Origin: Amycolatopsis sp. MtRt-6
Lineage (GTDB): Bacteria; Actinomycetota; Actinomycetes; Mycobacteriales; Pseudonocardiaceae
DNA length: 64,000 nucleotides
Reading direction: 5' to 3'
NCBI RefSeq assembly: GCF_017308975.1
Contig: NZ_JADWPD010000026.1
Coordinates: 105,313 to 169,312 of the forward strand
Under the pieces are notes generated by a model, which was not told the DNA's origin, searched no databases, and saw only the letters and a list, made by a program, of their open reading frames with translations. Shown in pieces: positions 1-9,110 of this stretch. Made by a program: the position numbers and the translations under genes. Positions within the stretch are counted from its first letter, which is position 1. Each line of letters starts with the position of its first letter.

Positions 1-639
1 CTGGGCGCCGCGGCGATCTGGATCGTGTTCGGGGTCGGCCTGGGCGTGCTTTCCGCGCTGCGCCGGGGGACCGCCGCCGACCGGATCACCATGGCCACCG
101 CGATGGCCGGGGTGTCGATGCCCGCCTACCTGGCCGGGATGATCGGCATCACGATCTTCGCCTTCGGCCTCGACGTCGTCCCGAAGTCCGGGTACGTGCC
201 GCTGAGCGAAAATCCCGCCCAGTGGGCGTGGCACCTGGTGCTGCCGTGGTTCGTCCTGGCCTTCCTGCACGCCGCCATCTACGCGCGGCTCACCCGTGGG
301 CAGATGCTGGAAACCCTCGGCGAGGACTACATCCGCACCGCGCGCGCCAAGGGCCTGACCGAACGCAAGGTCGTCGGCCGGCACGCACTGCGCAACGTCC
401 TGCTGCCGGTGATCACGGTGTTCGGCGTCGACCTCGGCTCGCTGCTGGCCGGGACCGTGATCACGGAGCGGATCTTCGGCATGGCCGGCGTCGGGCGGCT
501 GCTCGTCGACGCCATCGCGTCGCTCAACCTGCCGGTGCTGCTGGGCGTGACGCTGTTCTCGGCCCTGCTCGTCACGGTCCTGAACTTCCTGGTCGACCTC
601 TGCTACGGCGCGCTCGATCCGCGAGCGCGTCTCGTCTGA
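1..639 (+). CDS. ABC transporter permease, DppB type (5' end outside window)
   Basis: This is the C-terminal part of an inner-membrane permease of the oligopeptide/nickel ABC importer family. The frame is open from the first base, so the true start lies upstream. Several hydrophobic membrane segments are visible. The coupling loop reads EDYIRTARAKGLTERKV followed by HALRNVLLPV, which is the EAA motif that contacts the ATPase. The ending LDPRARLV is typical of DppB-type rather than DppC-type subunits. The partner DppC-type permease is not in the window and is probably upstream. The stop is 7 bases before the solute-binding protein gene, so the genes form one operon. The substrate cannot be read from sequence; peptides are only the family default. 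Confidence 0.9.
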   Translation: MGAAAIWIVFGVGLGVLSALRRGTAADRITMATAMAGVSMPAYLAGMIGITIFAFGLDVVPKSGYVPLSENPAQWAWHLVLPWFVLAFLHAAIYARLTRGQMLETLGEDYIRTARAKGLTERKVVGRHALRNVLLPVITVFGVDLGSLLAGTVITERIFGMAGVGRLLVDAIASLNLPVLLGVTLFSALLVTVLNFLVDLCYGALDPRARLV

Positions 640-646
640 AAGGGAC

Positions 647-2320
647 ATGATGAAACAGCTGCGGTTCGCCGCGGGGGTGCTCGCCGCCCTCACGCTGCTG
701 ACGGCGTGCGGCGCCAACGACACGCCGGCGGGGCAGGGCGGCACCGTCAAACCGGGCGGGAACCTCGTCCTGCTCAACGACGCGCCCTCGATCACGTGGG
801 ACCCGGCGAAGAGCTCGAACCTGGTCGTCACCACGCTCGGGCTGATCCACCGGCGGCTGACGTCGTGGGACGTCGCGCCGGGCAAGGACACCACGATCGT
901 GCCCGACCTGGCCACCGACACCGGACGGCCCGGCGACGGCGGTAAGACGTGGACGTTCACCCTCAAGGACGGCCTGAAGTACGCCGACGGCTCGCCGATC
1001 AGGAGCGAAGACGTCAAGTGGGGCCTCGAGCGCTCGTTCGCGCCGGCGTTTTCCGGCGGCCTGGCCTACCACAAGGACCTGCTCTCGCCGGGCCTGGCGT
1101 ACAAGGGTCCGTTCGAGGGCAAGGAACTCGACACGATCCAGACGCCGGACGCGAAGACCATCGTCTTCCACCTGGCCCGCCCCTACGGCGACTTCAACTG
1201 GGTCGCCAGCACCCCGGCCTTCTCGCCGGTGCCGAAGGGCAAGGGCGCCGAGGCGAACTACGGTGACCACCCGGTCGCGTCCGGCCCGTACCAGCTGGCG
1301 AGTTACGAGCGCGGCAAGTCGGCGAAGCTGACGCGCAACCCGAACTGGAACCGCGACGAGGACAAGACGCGGCTGGCCAACCCGGACACCATCGAGTTCC
1401 AGCTCGGCCAGGACACCAGCGTCATCTCCAAGCGCCTGATCGACGACACCGGCACCGACCGCAACGCCTTCGGCATGTCGTTCGCCTCGCCCGCGCAGCT
1501 GGCGCAGATCCAGGGCAGCGCGTCGGCGAAGTCCCGGCTGGTGACGTCGGAATCCGGGGCGCTGGCCTACCTTTCGCTGAACACCCAGCGCGGGAACCTG
1601 ACGAACCCGAAGGTGCGGCAGGCGTTCCAGTACGCCGTCGACAAGGCCGCCTACCAGGTCGCCAGCGCGGGCAGCGCCCAGCTGGCCGGCGACGTCGCCA
1701 CCACGCTGATCACGCCGGGCCTGCAGGGCCGCGAGCAGTACGACCTGTACCCGGCGCCGCCGTCCGGTGACGTGACGAAGGCCAAGCAGCTGCTGGCCGA
1801 AGCGGGCTTCCCGAACGGCATCGACGGTCTCGTGCTGGCCACCCACAACGAGAACGGCTACCCGGAGAAGGCGGCGTCGATCCAGGCGTCGCTGGCCCGT
1901 GCGGGCATCAAGGTCACCATCAAGGCGCTCGACGAGGACACCTACACGTCCGAAGTGGACACCAAGGGCCTGTCCGACTACGACCTGACGCTGACGTCGT
2001 GGCAGCCGGACATCCCGTCGGCCAACGCGAACATCCAGCCGCTGTTCCAGTCCACCGAGATCGGCAACGGCGGGGTCAACGAGTCGCGGTACGACAATCC
2101 CGAGGTCGACAAGCTCATCACCGAGGCACAGGCCACTGTGGACCCGGTCGAGGCGGGCCGGAAGTGGGCGGCGCTGGACAAGAAGATCCTCGCCGACTCG
2201 CCGGTGGTGCCGTTGATCTACACCCGCAACTCGTTCCTGCACGGGTCGCAGGTGGGTGACGTCCGGATCGGGCGCTTCCCGGCCTACGTCGACTACCGCA
2301 AGTTCGGGATCATCCAGTGA
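647..2320 (+). CDS. ABC transporter substrate-binding lipoprotein, family 5 (oligopeptide type)
   Basis: This 557-residue extracytoplasmic solute-binding protein captures the ligand and delivers it to the permeases. It has a short positively charged leader (MMKQLRF), a hydrophobic stretch and a lipobox LLTAC with Cys21 as the lipidation site, so it should be a membrane-anchored lipoprotein. The body has the SBP_bac_5 layout, including DLATDT, FTLKDGLKYADGSPI and the late VPLIYTRNSF region. An AGGGA ribosome site sits just upstream of two consecutive ATG codons at 647 and 650. The stop overlaps the next start by 4 bases. The ligand is unknown; oligopeptides or glycosides are both possible in this family. 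Confidence 0.9.
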   Translation: MMKQLRFAAGVLAALTLLTACGANDTPAGQGGTVKPGGNLVLLNDAPSITWDPAKSSNLVVTTLGLIHRRLTSWDVAPGKDTTIVPDLATDTGRPGDGGKTWTFTLKDGLKYADGSPIRSEDVKWGLERSFAPAFSGGLAYHKDLLSPGLAYKGPFEGKELDTIQTPDAKTIVFHLARPYGDFNWVASTPAFSPVPKGKGAEANYGDHPVASGPYQLASYERGKSAKLTRNPNWNRDEDKTRLANPDTIEFQLGQDTSVISKRLIDDTGTDRNAFGMSFASPAQLAQIQGSASAKSRLVTSESGALAYLSLNTQRGNLTNPKVRQAFQYAVDKAAYQVASAGSAQLAGDVATTLITPGLQGREQYDLYPAPPSGDVTKAKQLLAEAGFPNGIDGLVLATHNENGYPEKAASIQASLARAGIKVTIKALDEDTYTSEVDTKGLSDYDLTLTSWQPDIPSANANIQPLFQSTEIGNGGVNESRYDNPEVDKLITEAQATVDPVEAGRKWAALDKKILADSPVVPLIYTRNSFLHGSQVGDVRIGRFPAYVDYRKFGIIQ

Positions 2321-3975
2321 GCGGAGCCGGGCTCCTGCGGCTGCACGACGTCGCGGTCTCGTTCGGGGACGTCGAAGCCGTCCGCGGGGTCGGTTACGAG
2401 GTCCGCGAAGGCGAGGTCGTCGCGGTGGTCGGGGAGTCCGGCTCCGGCAAGACGGTCACCGCGATGTCCCTGCTCGGCCTGCTCCCGCCCACGGCCCGCG
2501 TGACGGGCCGCGCGGAGCTGGCCGGGCGCGACCTCTACGCGCTGACCCCGGCCGAGCTGCGCGCGGTCCGCGGCGGCGACGTCGGGATGGTGTTCCAGGA
2601 GCCGATGAGCGCGCTGAACCCGGTGTTCACCATCGGGGACCAGCTCGTCGAGGCCATCCGGACGCACCAGGCGCTGGCGGCCCCCGCCGCCCGGGAGCGG
2701 GCGGTCGAGCTGCTCACCCTGGTCGGGCTGCCGGACCCGCGCGAGCGGTTCCGGTCCTACCCGCACGAGCTGTCCGGCGGGCAGCTGCAGCGCGTCGTCA
2801 TCGCGATGGCGGTGGCGAACGAGCCCCAGCTGCTGATCGCCGACGAGCCGACGACGGCGCTGGACGTCACCGTGCAGGCGGAGATCCTCGAGCTGCTCCG
2901 GGATCTCCGCGAGCGGCTCGGGACGGCGATCCTGCTGATCACGCACGACATGGGCGTGGTCGCCGACCTGGCCGACCGGGTGGTCGTGATGCACGACGGC
3001 CGCGTGGTCGAGCAGGGCCCGGTCGAGGAGATCTTCACGGCACCGGCCGAGGACTACACGCGGCAGCTGCTCGGGTCGGTCGTCTCGCTCGGCGGCGCGG
3101 TCACCCCGCACGCGGCGTCGTCGATCCCGGACGTCCCGGCGGTGGCTCCGCTGCTGCGCGTGGAGAACCTGTCGGTCACCTACCGCGGCCGGTTCCGCAC
3201 CCTGTCCGTGCACGCCGCGGCGGGGGTGAACCTGCACGTGGAGCCGGGGGAGGTGCTCGGCCTGGTCGGGGAGTCGGGTTCGGGCAAGAGCACGGTCGCC
3301 CGGGCGGTGACGGGGCTGCTCGCGCCGTCGGCCGGTTCGGTGCGCGTCGGGGACGCGGACATCACCCGGGTCCGCGGCCGGGCGGCGAAGGCGTTGCGGC
3401 GCCGGATCGGCGTGGTGTTCCAGGACCCGCTGTCGTCGTTGAACCCGCGCACGACGGTGGGCGAGAGCGTCGCGACACCGCTGCGGCTGCACCGCGCGGT
3501 CCGGCCGTCCGAAGTGGACGGACGGGTCGCGGAGCTGCTGTCCGCGGTGCAGCTGTCGCCGTCGCTGGCCGCGCGGTACCCGCACGAGCTGTCGGGCGGC
3601 CAGCGGCAGCGCGCGTGCATCGCGCGGGCCCTGGCGTTGCGCCCGGACCTGCTGGTGGCCGACGAGCCGACGAGCGCGCTGGACGTGACGATCCAGGCCC
3701 GGATCCTGGACCTGCTGCGGGAGCTGCGGCAGGAGTTCGGCTTCGCCTGCCTGTTCATCAGCCACGACCTGGCGGTGATCGAGCAGCTCGCCGACCGGGT
3801 GGCGGTGATGCACCAGGGCCGCGTGGTGGAGCAGGGGCCGGCAAAGGAGGTGTTGACGGCACCGGCGCACCCGTACACGCAGAGGTTGCTGTCGGCGGCG
3901 CCGGTCGCGGACCCGGAGGCCCAGCGCCGGCGCCGGGAGACCTGGCGGCAGCTGCGCCAAGCCGGCCCGGGGTGA
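2317..3975 (+). CDS. Fused double ATP-binding subunit of oligopeptide-type ABC importer
   Basis: This 552-residue cytoplasmic protein carries two complete ABC ATPase domains in one chain, equivalent to DppD joined to DppF. Walker A motifs are GESGSGKT at residues 39-46 and GESGSGKS at 318-325. Each half also has an ELSGGQ signature, a DEPT Walker B region and a switch His (THDMG and SHDLA). It energises import through the upstream permease. The GTG start overlaps the preceding stop (GTGA), which supports translational coupling. Fused ATPases of this kind are common in actinobacteria. The gene closes the operon and is followed by a dispersed repeat. Confidence 0.92.
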   Translation: MSGAGLLRLHDVAVSFGDVEAVRGVGYEVREGEVVAVVGESGSGKTVTAMSLLGLLPPTARVTGRAELAGRDLYALTPAELRAVRGGDVGMVFQEPMSALNPVFTIGDQLVEAIRTHQALAAPAARERAVELLTLVGLPDPRERFRSYPHELSGGQLQRVVIAMAVANEPQLLIADEPTTALDVTVQAEILELLRDLRERLGTAILLITHDMGVVADLADRVVVMHDGRVVEQGPVEEIFTAPAEDYTRQLLGSVVSLGGAVTPHAASSIPDVPAVAPLLRVENLSVTYRGRFRTLSVHAAAGVNLHVEPGEVLGLVGESGSGKSTVARAVTGLLAPSAGSVRVGDADITRVRGRAAKALRRRIGVVFQDPLSSLNPRTTVGESVATPLRLHRAVRPSEVDGRVAELLSAVQLSPSLAARYPHELSGGQRQRACIARALALRPDLLVADEPTSALDVTIQARILDLLRELRQEFGFACLFISHDLAVIEQLADRVAVMHQGRVVEQGPAKEVLTAPAHPYTQRLLSAAPVADPEAQRRRRETWRQLRQAGPG

Positions 3976-3976
3976 T

Positions 3977-3999
3977 GCGCCCCAAGGTGGCCTTCGGTG
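3977..3999. repeat. Copy of a dispersed intergenic repeat (half element)
   Basis: The 18-base core GCGCCCCAAGGTGGCCTT begins right after the ATPase stop. The same core recurs exactly at 52751-52768, where it forms one arm of a long hairpin. Here only one arm is seen. Both copies follow stop codons. Confidence 0.6.
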
Positions 4000-4131
4000 G
4001 CGCCATCGTCCCGTCGTCCGGGTCCCGTGGGAGTCGGCGGCGGGGTACGTCGGCTGAGAGATCCCGCGGACAGGGCGGTCCGCCGTCGGGGCATTGCGGT
4101 GGAGCGCACTCCAGCTCCTAGGTTCGCCGGC

Positions 4132-4866
4132 GTGCGATACATCAAACTCGGAACGACCGGACTGGAAGTCTCCGCCATCACGCTCGGCTGCATGAGCTTC
4201 GGCGAGCCGGACCGGGGCGGCGAGCCCTGGTCGCTGGGCGCGGACGCGAGCCGGGACATCATCAAGCAGGCCCTCGAGGCCGGCGTCAACTTCCTCGACA
4301 CGGCCAACGGGTACAGCGCCGGAAGCAGCGAAGAGATCGTCGGCCAGGCGGTCAAGGACTTCACCCGGCGCGAGGAGGTCGTTCTCGCCACCAAGGTGTG
4401 GATGCGGATGCGCCCCGGCCCGAACGGCGCCGGGCTGTCCCGCAAGGCGATCTTCGCCGAGCTCGACGCTTCCCTGAAGCGACTGGGGACCGACTACATC
4501 GACCTGTACCAGATCCACCGCTGGGACTACGGCACCCCGATCGAGGAAACCCTCGAGGCGCTGCACGACGCGGTCAAGTCCGGGAAGGTCCGCTACCTCG
4601 GGGCCTCTTCCATGCACGCCTGGCAGTTCGCCAAGGCCCTGTACCTGGCCGACCTGAACGGCTGGACCCGGTTCGTGTCGATGCAGGACCACTACAACCT
4701 CATCCACCGGGAGGTGGAGCGGGAGATGCTTCCGCTCTGCGCGGACCAGGGCATCGGCGTGCTCCCGTGGAGCCCGCTGGCGCGGGGCAGGCTGACGCGG
4801 GCCCGGGACACCGCCACGGCGCGTGCCGGGAGTCGTTCTACAAGCGCCCGCCGGCGCGGTGAGTGA
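4132..4866 (+). CDS. Aldo/keto reductase, C-terminally truncated (probably non-functional)
   Basis: This is a member of the NADPH-dependent aldo/keto reductase superfamily. The GTG start opens directly on the conserved VRYIKLGTTGLEVS. The catalytic tetrad is present: Asp56, Tyr61, Lys88 and His129 in YQIHRW. Normal sequence runs to GVLPWSPLARGRLTR and then breaks into about 20 unrelated residues and a stop. Family members usually run to about 320-330 residues, so the last strands of the barrel and part of the cofactor site are missing (244 residues here). A neighbouring frame (ESFYKRP) keeps a hint of family-like sequence, which suggests a deletion with frameshift. Read it as a gene remnant unless the truncated form is shown to be made. 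Confidence 0.65.
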   Translation: MRYIKLGTTGLEVSAITLGCMSFGEPDRGGEPWSLGADASRDIIKQALEAGVNFLDTANGYSAGSSEEIVGQAVKDFTRREEVVLATKVWMRMRPGPNGAGLSRKAIFAELDASLKRLGTDYIDLYQIHRWDYGTPIEETLEALHDAVKSGKVRYLGASSMHAWQFAKALYLADLNGWTRFVSMQDHYNLIHREVEREMLPLCADQGIGVLPWSPLARGRLTRARDTATARAGSRSTSARRRGE

Positions 4867-4878
4867 CCCCCTCTCTTT

Positions 4879-4923
4879 AAGTGGGACAGTGTCCCGTATC
4901 GTAATCGGGACAACGTCCCACTT
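4879..4923. promoter_or_regulatory. Duplicated palindromic operator, probable TetR site
   Basis: Two inverted copies of an 18-base element lie at 4879-4896 and 4906-4923. Each contains a 13-base near-palindrome: GGGACAGTGTCCC at 4883-4895 (perfect) and GGACAACGTCC in the second copy. The pair flanks a TATCGTAAT stretch that could hold the -10 region. It ends one base before the AAGGAG ribosome site of the hydrolase gene. The most likely ligand is the TetR protein encoded at 5670. Confidence 0.7.
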
Positions 4924-4935
4924 AAGGAGTTCCCC

Positions 4936-5673
4936 ATGGCGATCACCTACGTGCTGGTCCACGGCGCCTGGCACACCGGGCAGTGCTGGGCGCGGGTCGT
5001 GCCGCGGCTGGCCGCGAGCGGGCGGCCCGTGTTCACCCCGACGCTCACCGGCTACGGCGAAACCCGGCACCTGCTGAGCCCGGACGTCGGCCTCCGCACG
5101 CACACCGCCGACGTCGTGCGGCTGCTGGCCGACGCCGATCTGCGCGATGTCGTCCTCGTCGGGCACAGCTACGCGGGCCTCGTCATCTCCGCGGTCGCCA
5201 ACGAGGTGCCCGAGCGCATTGCGCGGCTCGTCTACCTCGACGCGATGGTGCCCGTCCACGGGGAAAACGGGATCGACGTCATGCCGATCACGCGCAGTAT
5301 GCTCGGCACCGGCTGGCGGGTCCCGCCGCTGCCCGAGCTGCCGCCACCCTTCGGCCTGTTCGGGGTGACCGAGCCCGGCGACGTCGCGTGGTTGCGGACC
5401 CTGCTCTCCGACCAGCCGATCCGGTGCCTCGAAGAGCCCGTCGCCCTGGACAACCCGGCCGCCGCCGCCATTCCGCGCACGCACATCCACTGCACCGTGA
5501 AACCGGCGGGATTCGACCGGCGGCCGGTGCCCGCGCTGCAGCCGAACGGCGAACCCGCGGACGTGCGGGAGCTGGCCGCCGGGCACGACTGCATGATCAC
5601 CGCGCCGGCGGAGCTGGCCGAGCTGCTGCTCGACGCCCGCGTGCCGGCCGGGGCCGGTAGCATGCGGTCGTGA
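4936..5673 (+). CDS. Alpha/beta-fold hydrolase (esterase-like)
   Basis: This 245-residue soluble protein has the alpha/beta hydrolase fold and probably cleaves a small ester or related bond. It shows the oxyanion-loop motif VLVHGAWH at the N-terminus, the nucleophile elbow GHSYAG with Ser78, and a C-terminal AGHD containing the likely catalytic His217. No signal peptide is present. The ATG follows a strong AAGGAG site. A duplicated palindrome covers its promoter region, and the stop overlaps the start of a TetR gene (GTGA). This is the usual layout of a hydrolase controlled by its co-transcribed repressor. The substrate is unknown; the family includes plant-type carboxylesterases and hydroxynitrile lyases. 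Confidence 0.85.
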   Translation: MAITYVLVHGAWHTGQCWARVVPRLAASGRPVFTPTLTGYGETRHLLSPDVGLRTHTADVVRLLADADLRDVVLVGHSYAGLVISAVANEVPERIARLVYLDAMVPVHGENGIDVMPITRSMLGTGWRVPPLPELPPPFGLFGVTEPGDVAWLRTLLSDQPIRCLEEPVALDNPAAAAIPRTHIHCTVKPAGFDRRPVPALQPNGEPADVRELAAGHDCMITAPAELAELLLDARVPAGAGSMRS

Positions 5674-6260
5674 GCGATTCCCGGACGGCGGCGGGGAAAC
5701 CGCCGCAGCGTGCCGACGCGCGGCGCAACGCCGGGAACGTCCTCGAGGCGGCGGCGGAGGTGTTCGTGACCTCCGGCGTCGACGCGCCGATCCGGGAGAT
5801 CGCCGCCCGGGCCGGGGTGGGCACGGCGACCATCTACCGCCACTACCCGACCCGGGCCGACCTGATCCTCGCCGTGTACCGGCTGCAGGTCGAAGCCCTG
5901 GCCGAGGCCGGTCCGGCGCTGCTCGCCGACGAGCCGGGGCCGCACCGGGCGCTCGTGCGGTGGATCGACCGGTTCGTCGACTTCGTCGTCACCAAGCAGG
6001 GGCTGGCGTCGGTGCTGCAGTCCGACGAACCCTGCTACGACCCGCTGCACGCCTACTTCCTCGAACGCCTCGTCCCCGTGTGCACGCAGCTGCTCGACGC
6101 CGCCGCGGCGGCCGGGGAGATCGTCCCCGGCCAGGACGCCCACGAGCTGATGCGCGGCGTCGGCAGCCTCTGCGCCGGCGCGCGGACGGCGGTGCCCTAC
6201 GACGCGCGGCACCTGGTGCGGCTGCTGATCAACGGCCTGCGCCGATCAGGCCCGCTGTAA
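5670..6260 (+). CDS. TetR/AcrR family transcriptional regulator
   Basis: This 196-residue repressor has an N-terminal helix-turn-helix (residues about 20-65, IREIAARAGVGTATIYRHYP) and a helical ligand-binding C-terminal domain resembling the SbtR type. The GTG start overlaps the hydrolase stop by 4 bases. It most likely represses its own operon through the palindromes at 4879-4923, releasing them when a ligand related to the hydrolase substrate is present (inference). Its 3' end overlaps the convergent GH95 gene by 15 bases. Confidence 0.9.
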   Translation: MSDSRTAAGKPPQRADARRNAGNVLEAAAEVFVTSGVDAPIREIAARAGVGTATIYRHYPTRADLILAVYRLQVEALAEAGPALLADEPGPHRALVRWIDRFVDFVVTKQGLASVLQSDEPCYDPLHAYFLERLVPVCTQLLDAAAAAGEIVPGQDAHELMRGVGSLCAGARTAVPYDARHLVRLLINGLRRSGPL

Positions 6261-9095
6261 CTGGAACCGCTGGTTGGCCGCCCCGGTCACCGTCCACTGC
6301 GAAATGCGCGTGCCGTCGGCGGTCGAGGCACCCCAGACGTCCATCGCGAGCCCGCTGGCCCGGTTGACCAGGCTCACCACGCCGCCGCCCTGGTCGGTCA
6401 CCCGCCACTGCTGCGTCGTCGCGCCGGTGTCCGGCTGCTGCGTGATGTCCGCGCCGCTCGCGGTCGAAGCGACCTGGAGCACCAGGCCGCTGGTCCGGGA
6501 CCGGATGCGGTGGAAGCCGCCGTCCGAGGCCAGGAAGTCGAACTGCTGGTTGAGCGCACCGGTGGCCTGCCACTGGATCAGCGCCGCGCCGGCCGCCGTC
6601 GAACCGCCGCTGATGTCGGCCGGCTTGCCGCTGTGCTGGGCGACGAGCCGGTAGTTCACCCCCGGCTCCACCACCGGCGGCGGGCCGCCGAGGGCCGTAA
6701 CGCGGTAGGTGTGGCCCGCCTGGCCCGCGAACCGGACCAGGTCGGCTTCGACGGACACCGGCTGGACCTTCGTGCCGCTCGTGGTGTCGAGCACCTCGTA
6801 GGTCCCGGTGAACAGCCGGCTGCGGACCTTGACGTCGCCGTCGCGGTCCGGCGTGACGGTCAGCTGCGTGGCCGCGCCGGCGCTCCAGGTCGCCCCGACC
6901 GTGTAGCCGCCGCGGCCGCGCAGGCCCGTCACGCTGCCGGTCGGCCAGGCGGGCGGCAGCGCGGGCAGGACGTGCAGCTCGCCGTTGTGGCTGTGCAGCA
7001 GCAGCTCGGCGATGCCGGACGTCGCGCCGAAGTTGCCGTCGATCTGGAACGGCGGGTGCAGGTCGAACATGTTGGGCGCCAGCCGGTCGGTCCGCACCAG
7101 GAGCCGGATCAGGTCGTGCGCCTTGGCGCCCTCCTCCATCCGCGCCCAGTAGTTGATCTTCCACGCGAGCGACCAGCCGGTGCCGTCGTCGCCGCGCAGT
7201 TCGAGCGTCCGCCGGGCCGCGGTGAACAGCTGGGGCGTGCCGCGCTTGCTGATCTGGTTGCTGGGGTACAGCCCGTACAGGTGCGAGATGTGCCGGTGCG
7301 TCCGCTCGGTCTCCACCCAGTCGTAGAGCCACTCCTGGATGTTCCCGCGCGAGCCGACCTTCATCGGCGCCAGCCGCTGCCGGGCCGCCCTGACCTGGTC
7401 GGCGAAGGCGGCGTCCACGCCGAGCACCTGGCACGCGCCCGCGCAGCCGTCGAACAGGTCACGCAGGATCTGCATGTCCATCGTCGGGCCCGCGCACACC
7501 GACGCGTTCGTGTGGTGGTTCAGCTCGGGGGAGTTCGACGGGTTGGTGACCAGGTAGCCCAGCGAGGGTTCGGTCACCAGCGTGTCGAGGAAGAACTGGG
7601 CGGCGCCCTTCAGCAGCGGGTAGCGGGCGCGCAGGAAGGCGACGTCGCCGGTGAACCGGTAGTGGTCCCAGATCATCGTGGCCAGCCAGGCGCCGCCGGT
7701 CTGCCACATGCCGGCCTGCGCGAAGTCCACAATGGAGGATCCGCGCCACCCGTCGGTGTTGTGGTGGGTGACCCAGCCACGGGCGCCGTACTCGACCTGT
7801 GCCGTGCGCGCCCCGGTGACCGAGAGGTCGGCGATCATCGCGAACACCGGTTCGTAGCACTCGGCCAGGTTAGTGACGTCGGCCGGCCAGTAGTTCATCG
7901 GCAGGTTGGCGTTGAGCGTGTACTTCGACTCCCACGACGGGTTCAGCTGGTCGTTCCAGATGCCCTGCAGGTTGGCCGGTTGCGTGCCCGGCCGGGACGA
8001 GGAGATCAGCAGGTAGCGGCCGAACTGGAAGAGGAGGGCGGCGAACTGCGGGTCGCTGACGGTGTTGTGCCGCGCGATCCGGACGTCGGTCGGCTGGTCG
8101 GCCGCCGCGGTCCGGCCGAGGTCGAGCGTGACCCGGCCGAACAGCTTCTGGTAGTCGGCCACGTGCCGGCTGCGCAGCGAGTCGTACGACAGGCTCTGCG
8201 CGGCCGCCAGCCTCGACCGCGCGATGCCCTGGTAGTCGCCGTTCACCGTGCGGTAGTCGACGTAACTGGTGCCGACCGAGATCAGCAGCGTCACCGCGTT
8301 GGCTCCGGACACCCGCAGCGTCCCGCCGGAACTGCTGGTGGTCCCGCCTTCCGCCGTGGCGTTCACCAGGGCGAGGAACCGGACCGAGCCGGCGATGCCA
8401 CGGCTGTCGCTCGAAACGCCGTCGAGCGCGATCGTGGTGCCGTTCGGGCTGGACGTCGACCCGCGCTGCGGGGTGCCCAGCGACGCCGAGAACGAGATCG
8501 AGCCGGGTGTTTCGGCCGTCAACCGCGCGACGATCACCTGGTCCACCGCGCTGGCGAACACTTCACGCCGGTAGCGCACGTTGTTCGCGACGTAGGTGAC
8601 GACCGTCGTGGCGGTGGTCAGGTCGAGCCACCGCTGGTACGACGACACCCCGCTGTTGCCGGGCAGCGCGAGGCTGAGGGTGCCGACCGGCTGGTACGGC
8701 TGCTGGGCGGCCGGGGAGCCGAGCATCTTCTGGTCGATCAGGGACTGCGCCTGCGTCCACTGGTTCGAGAACACCAGCTGCCGGATCTGCGCCAGCGCCG
8801 CCGCGCCCTGGGGGTTGCTGTAGTCGTGCGGGCCGCCCGCCCAGACCGTGTCCTCGTTGAGCTGCAGGCGTTCGGTGTCGGTGTTGCCGAACACCATGGC
8901 ACCCAGCCTGCCGTTGCCGATCGGCAGCGCGCGCAGCCACTCGGTGCCGGCCTGCCTGTCGTACCAGAGCGCCAGGTCGTTCACCGCGCGGACGTCCGCG
9001 GGCGCGGCGGAGGCGGGCCGGGCCGTCGCCGTCCACGCGAGGGGCACCAGGGCGGCGCCCAGCTGGATCGCTTGCCGCCGGGTCAGGTCGGGCAT
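6246..9095 (-). CDS. GH95 family alpha-L-fucosidase (or alpha-L-galactosidase) with ricin-type lectin domain
   Basis: This 949-residue secreted enzyme belongs to glycoside hydrolase family 95, which removes terminal alpha-1,2-L-fucose or L-galactose by inversion. The leader TRRQAIQLG is a Tat-type signal. The N-terminal domain has LPIGNGRLGAMVFG and LNEDTVWAGGP. The (alpha/alpha)6 barrel keeps NANLPMNYWPAD, the likely acid Glu524 (NSPELN) and Asp686 (FQIDGNFGAT), matching E566 and D766 of bifidobacterial AfcA. A beta-trefoil lectin domain fills about residues 815-949 with QQF/QQW repeats. It lies 15 bases after the CE1 esterase gene, so both are probably one transcript. A GGAGG site precedes the ATG. 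Confidence 0.92.
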   Translation of the reverse strand: MPDLTRRQAIQLGAALVPLAWTATARPASAAPADVRAVNDLALWYDRQAGTEWLRALPIGNGRLGAMVFGNTDTERLQLNEDTVWAGGPHDYSNPQGAAALAQIRQLVFSNQWTQAQSLIDQKMLGSPAAQQPYQPVGTLSLALPGNSGVSSYQRWLDLTTATTVVTYVANNVRYRREVFASAVDQVIVARLTAETPGSISFSASLGTPQRGSTSSPNGTTIALDGVSSDSRGIAGSVRFLALVNATAEGGTTSSSGGTLRVSGANAVTLLISVGTSYVDYRTVNGDYQGIARSRLAAAQSLSYDSLRSRHVADYQKLFGRVTLDLGRTAAADQPTDVRIARHNTVSDPQFAALLFQFGRYLLISSSRPGTQPANLQGIWNDQLNPSWESKYTLNANLPMNYWPADVTNLAECYEPVFAMIADLSVTGARTAQVEYGARGWVTHHNTDGWRGSSIVDFAQAGMWQTGGAWLATMIWDHYRFTGDVAFLRARYPLLKGAAQFFLDTLVTEPSLGYLVTNPSNSPELNHHTNASVCAGPTMDMQILRDLFDGCAGACQVLGVDAAFADQVRAARQRLAPMKVGSRGNIQEWLYDWVETERTHRHISHLYGLYPSNQISKRGTPQLFTAARRTLELRGDDGTGWSLAWKINYWARMEEGAKAHDLIRLLVRTDRLAPNMFDLHPPFQIDGNFGATSGIAELLLHSHNGELHVLPALPPAWPTGSVTGLRGRGGYTVGATWSAGAATQLTVTPDRDGDVKVRSRLFTGTYEVLDTTSGTKVQPVSVEADLVRFAGQAGHTYRVTALGGPPPVVEPGVNYRLVAQHSGKPADISGGSTAAGAALIQWQATGALNQQFDFLASDGGFHRIRSRTSGLVLQVASTASGADITQQPDTGATTQQWRVTDQGGGVVSLVNRASGLAMDVWGASTADGTRISQWTVTGAANQRFQLQRA

Positions 9096-9110
9096 CGTCG
9101 TCCTCCGCTT

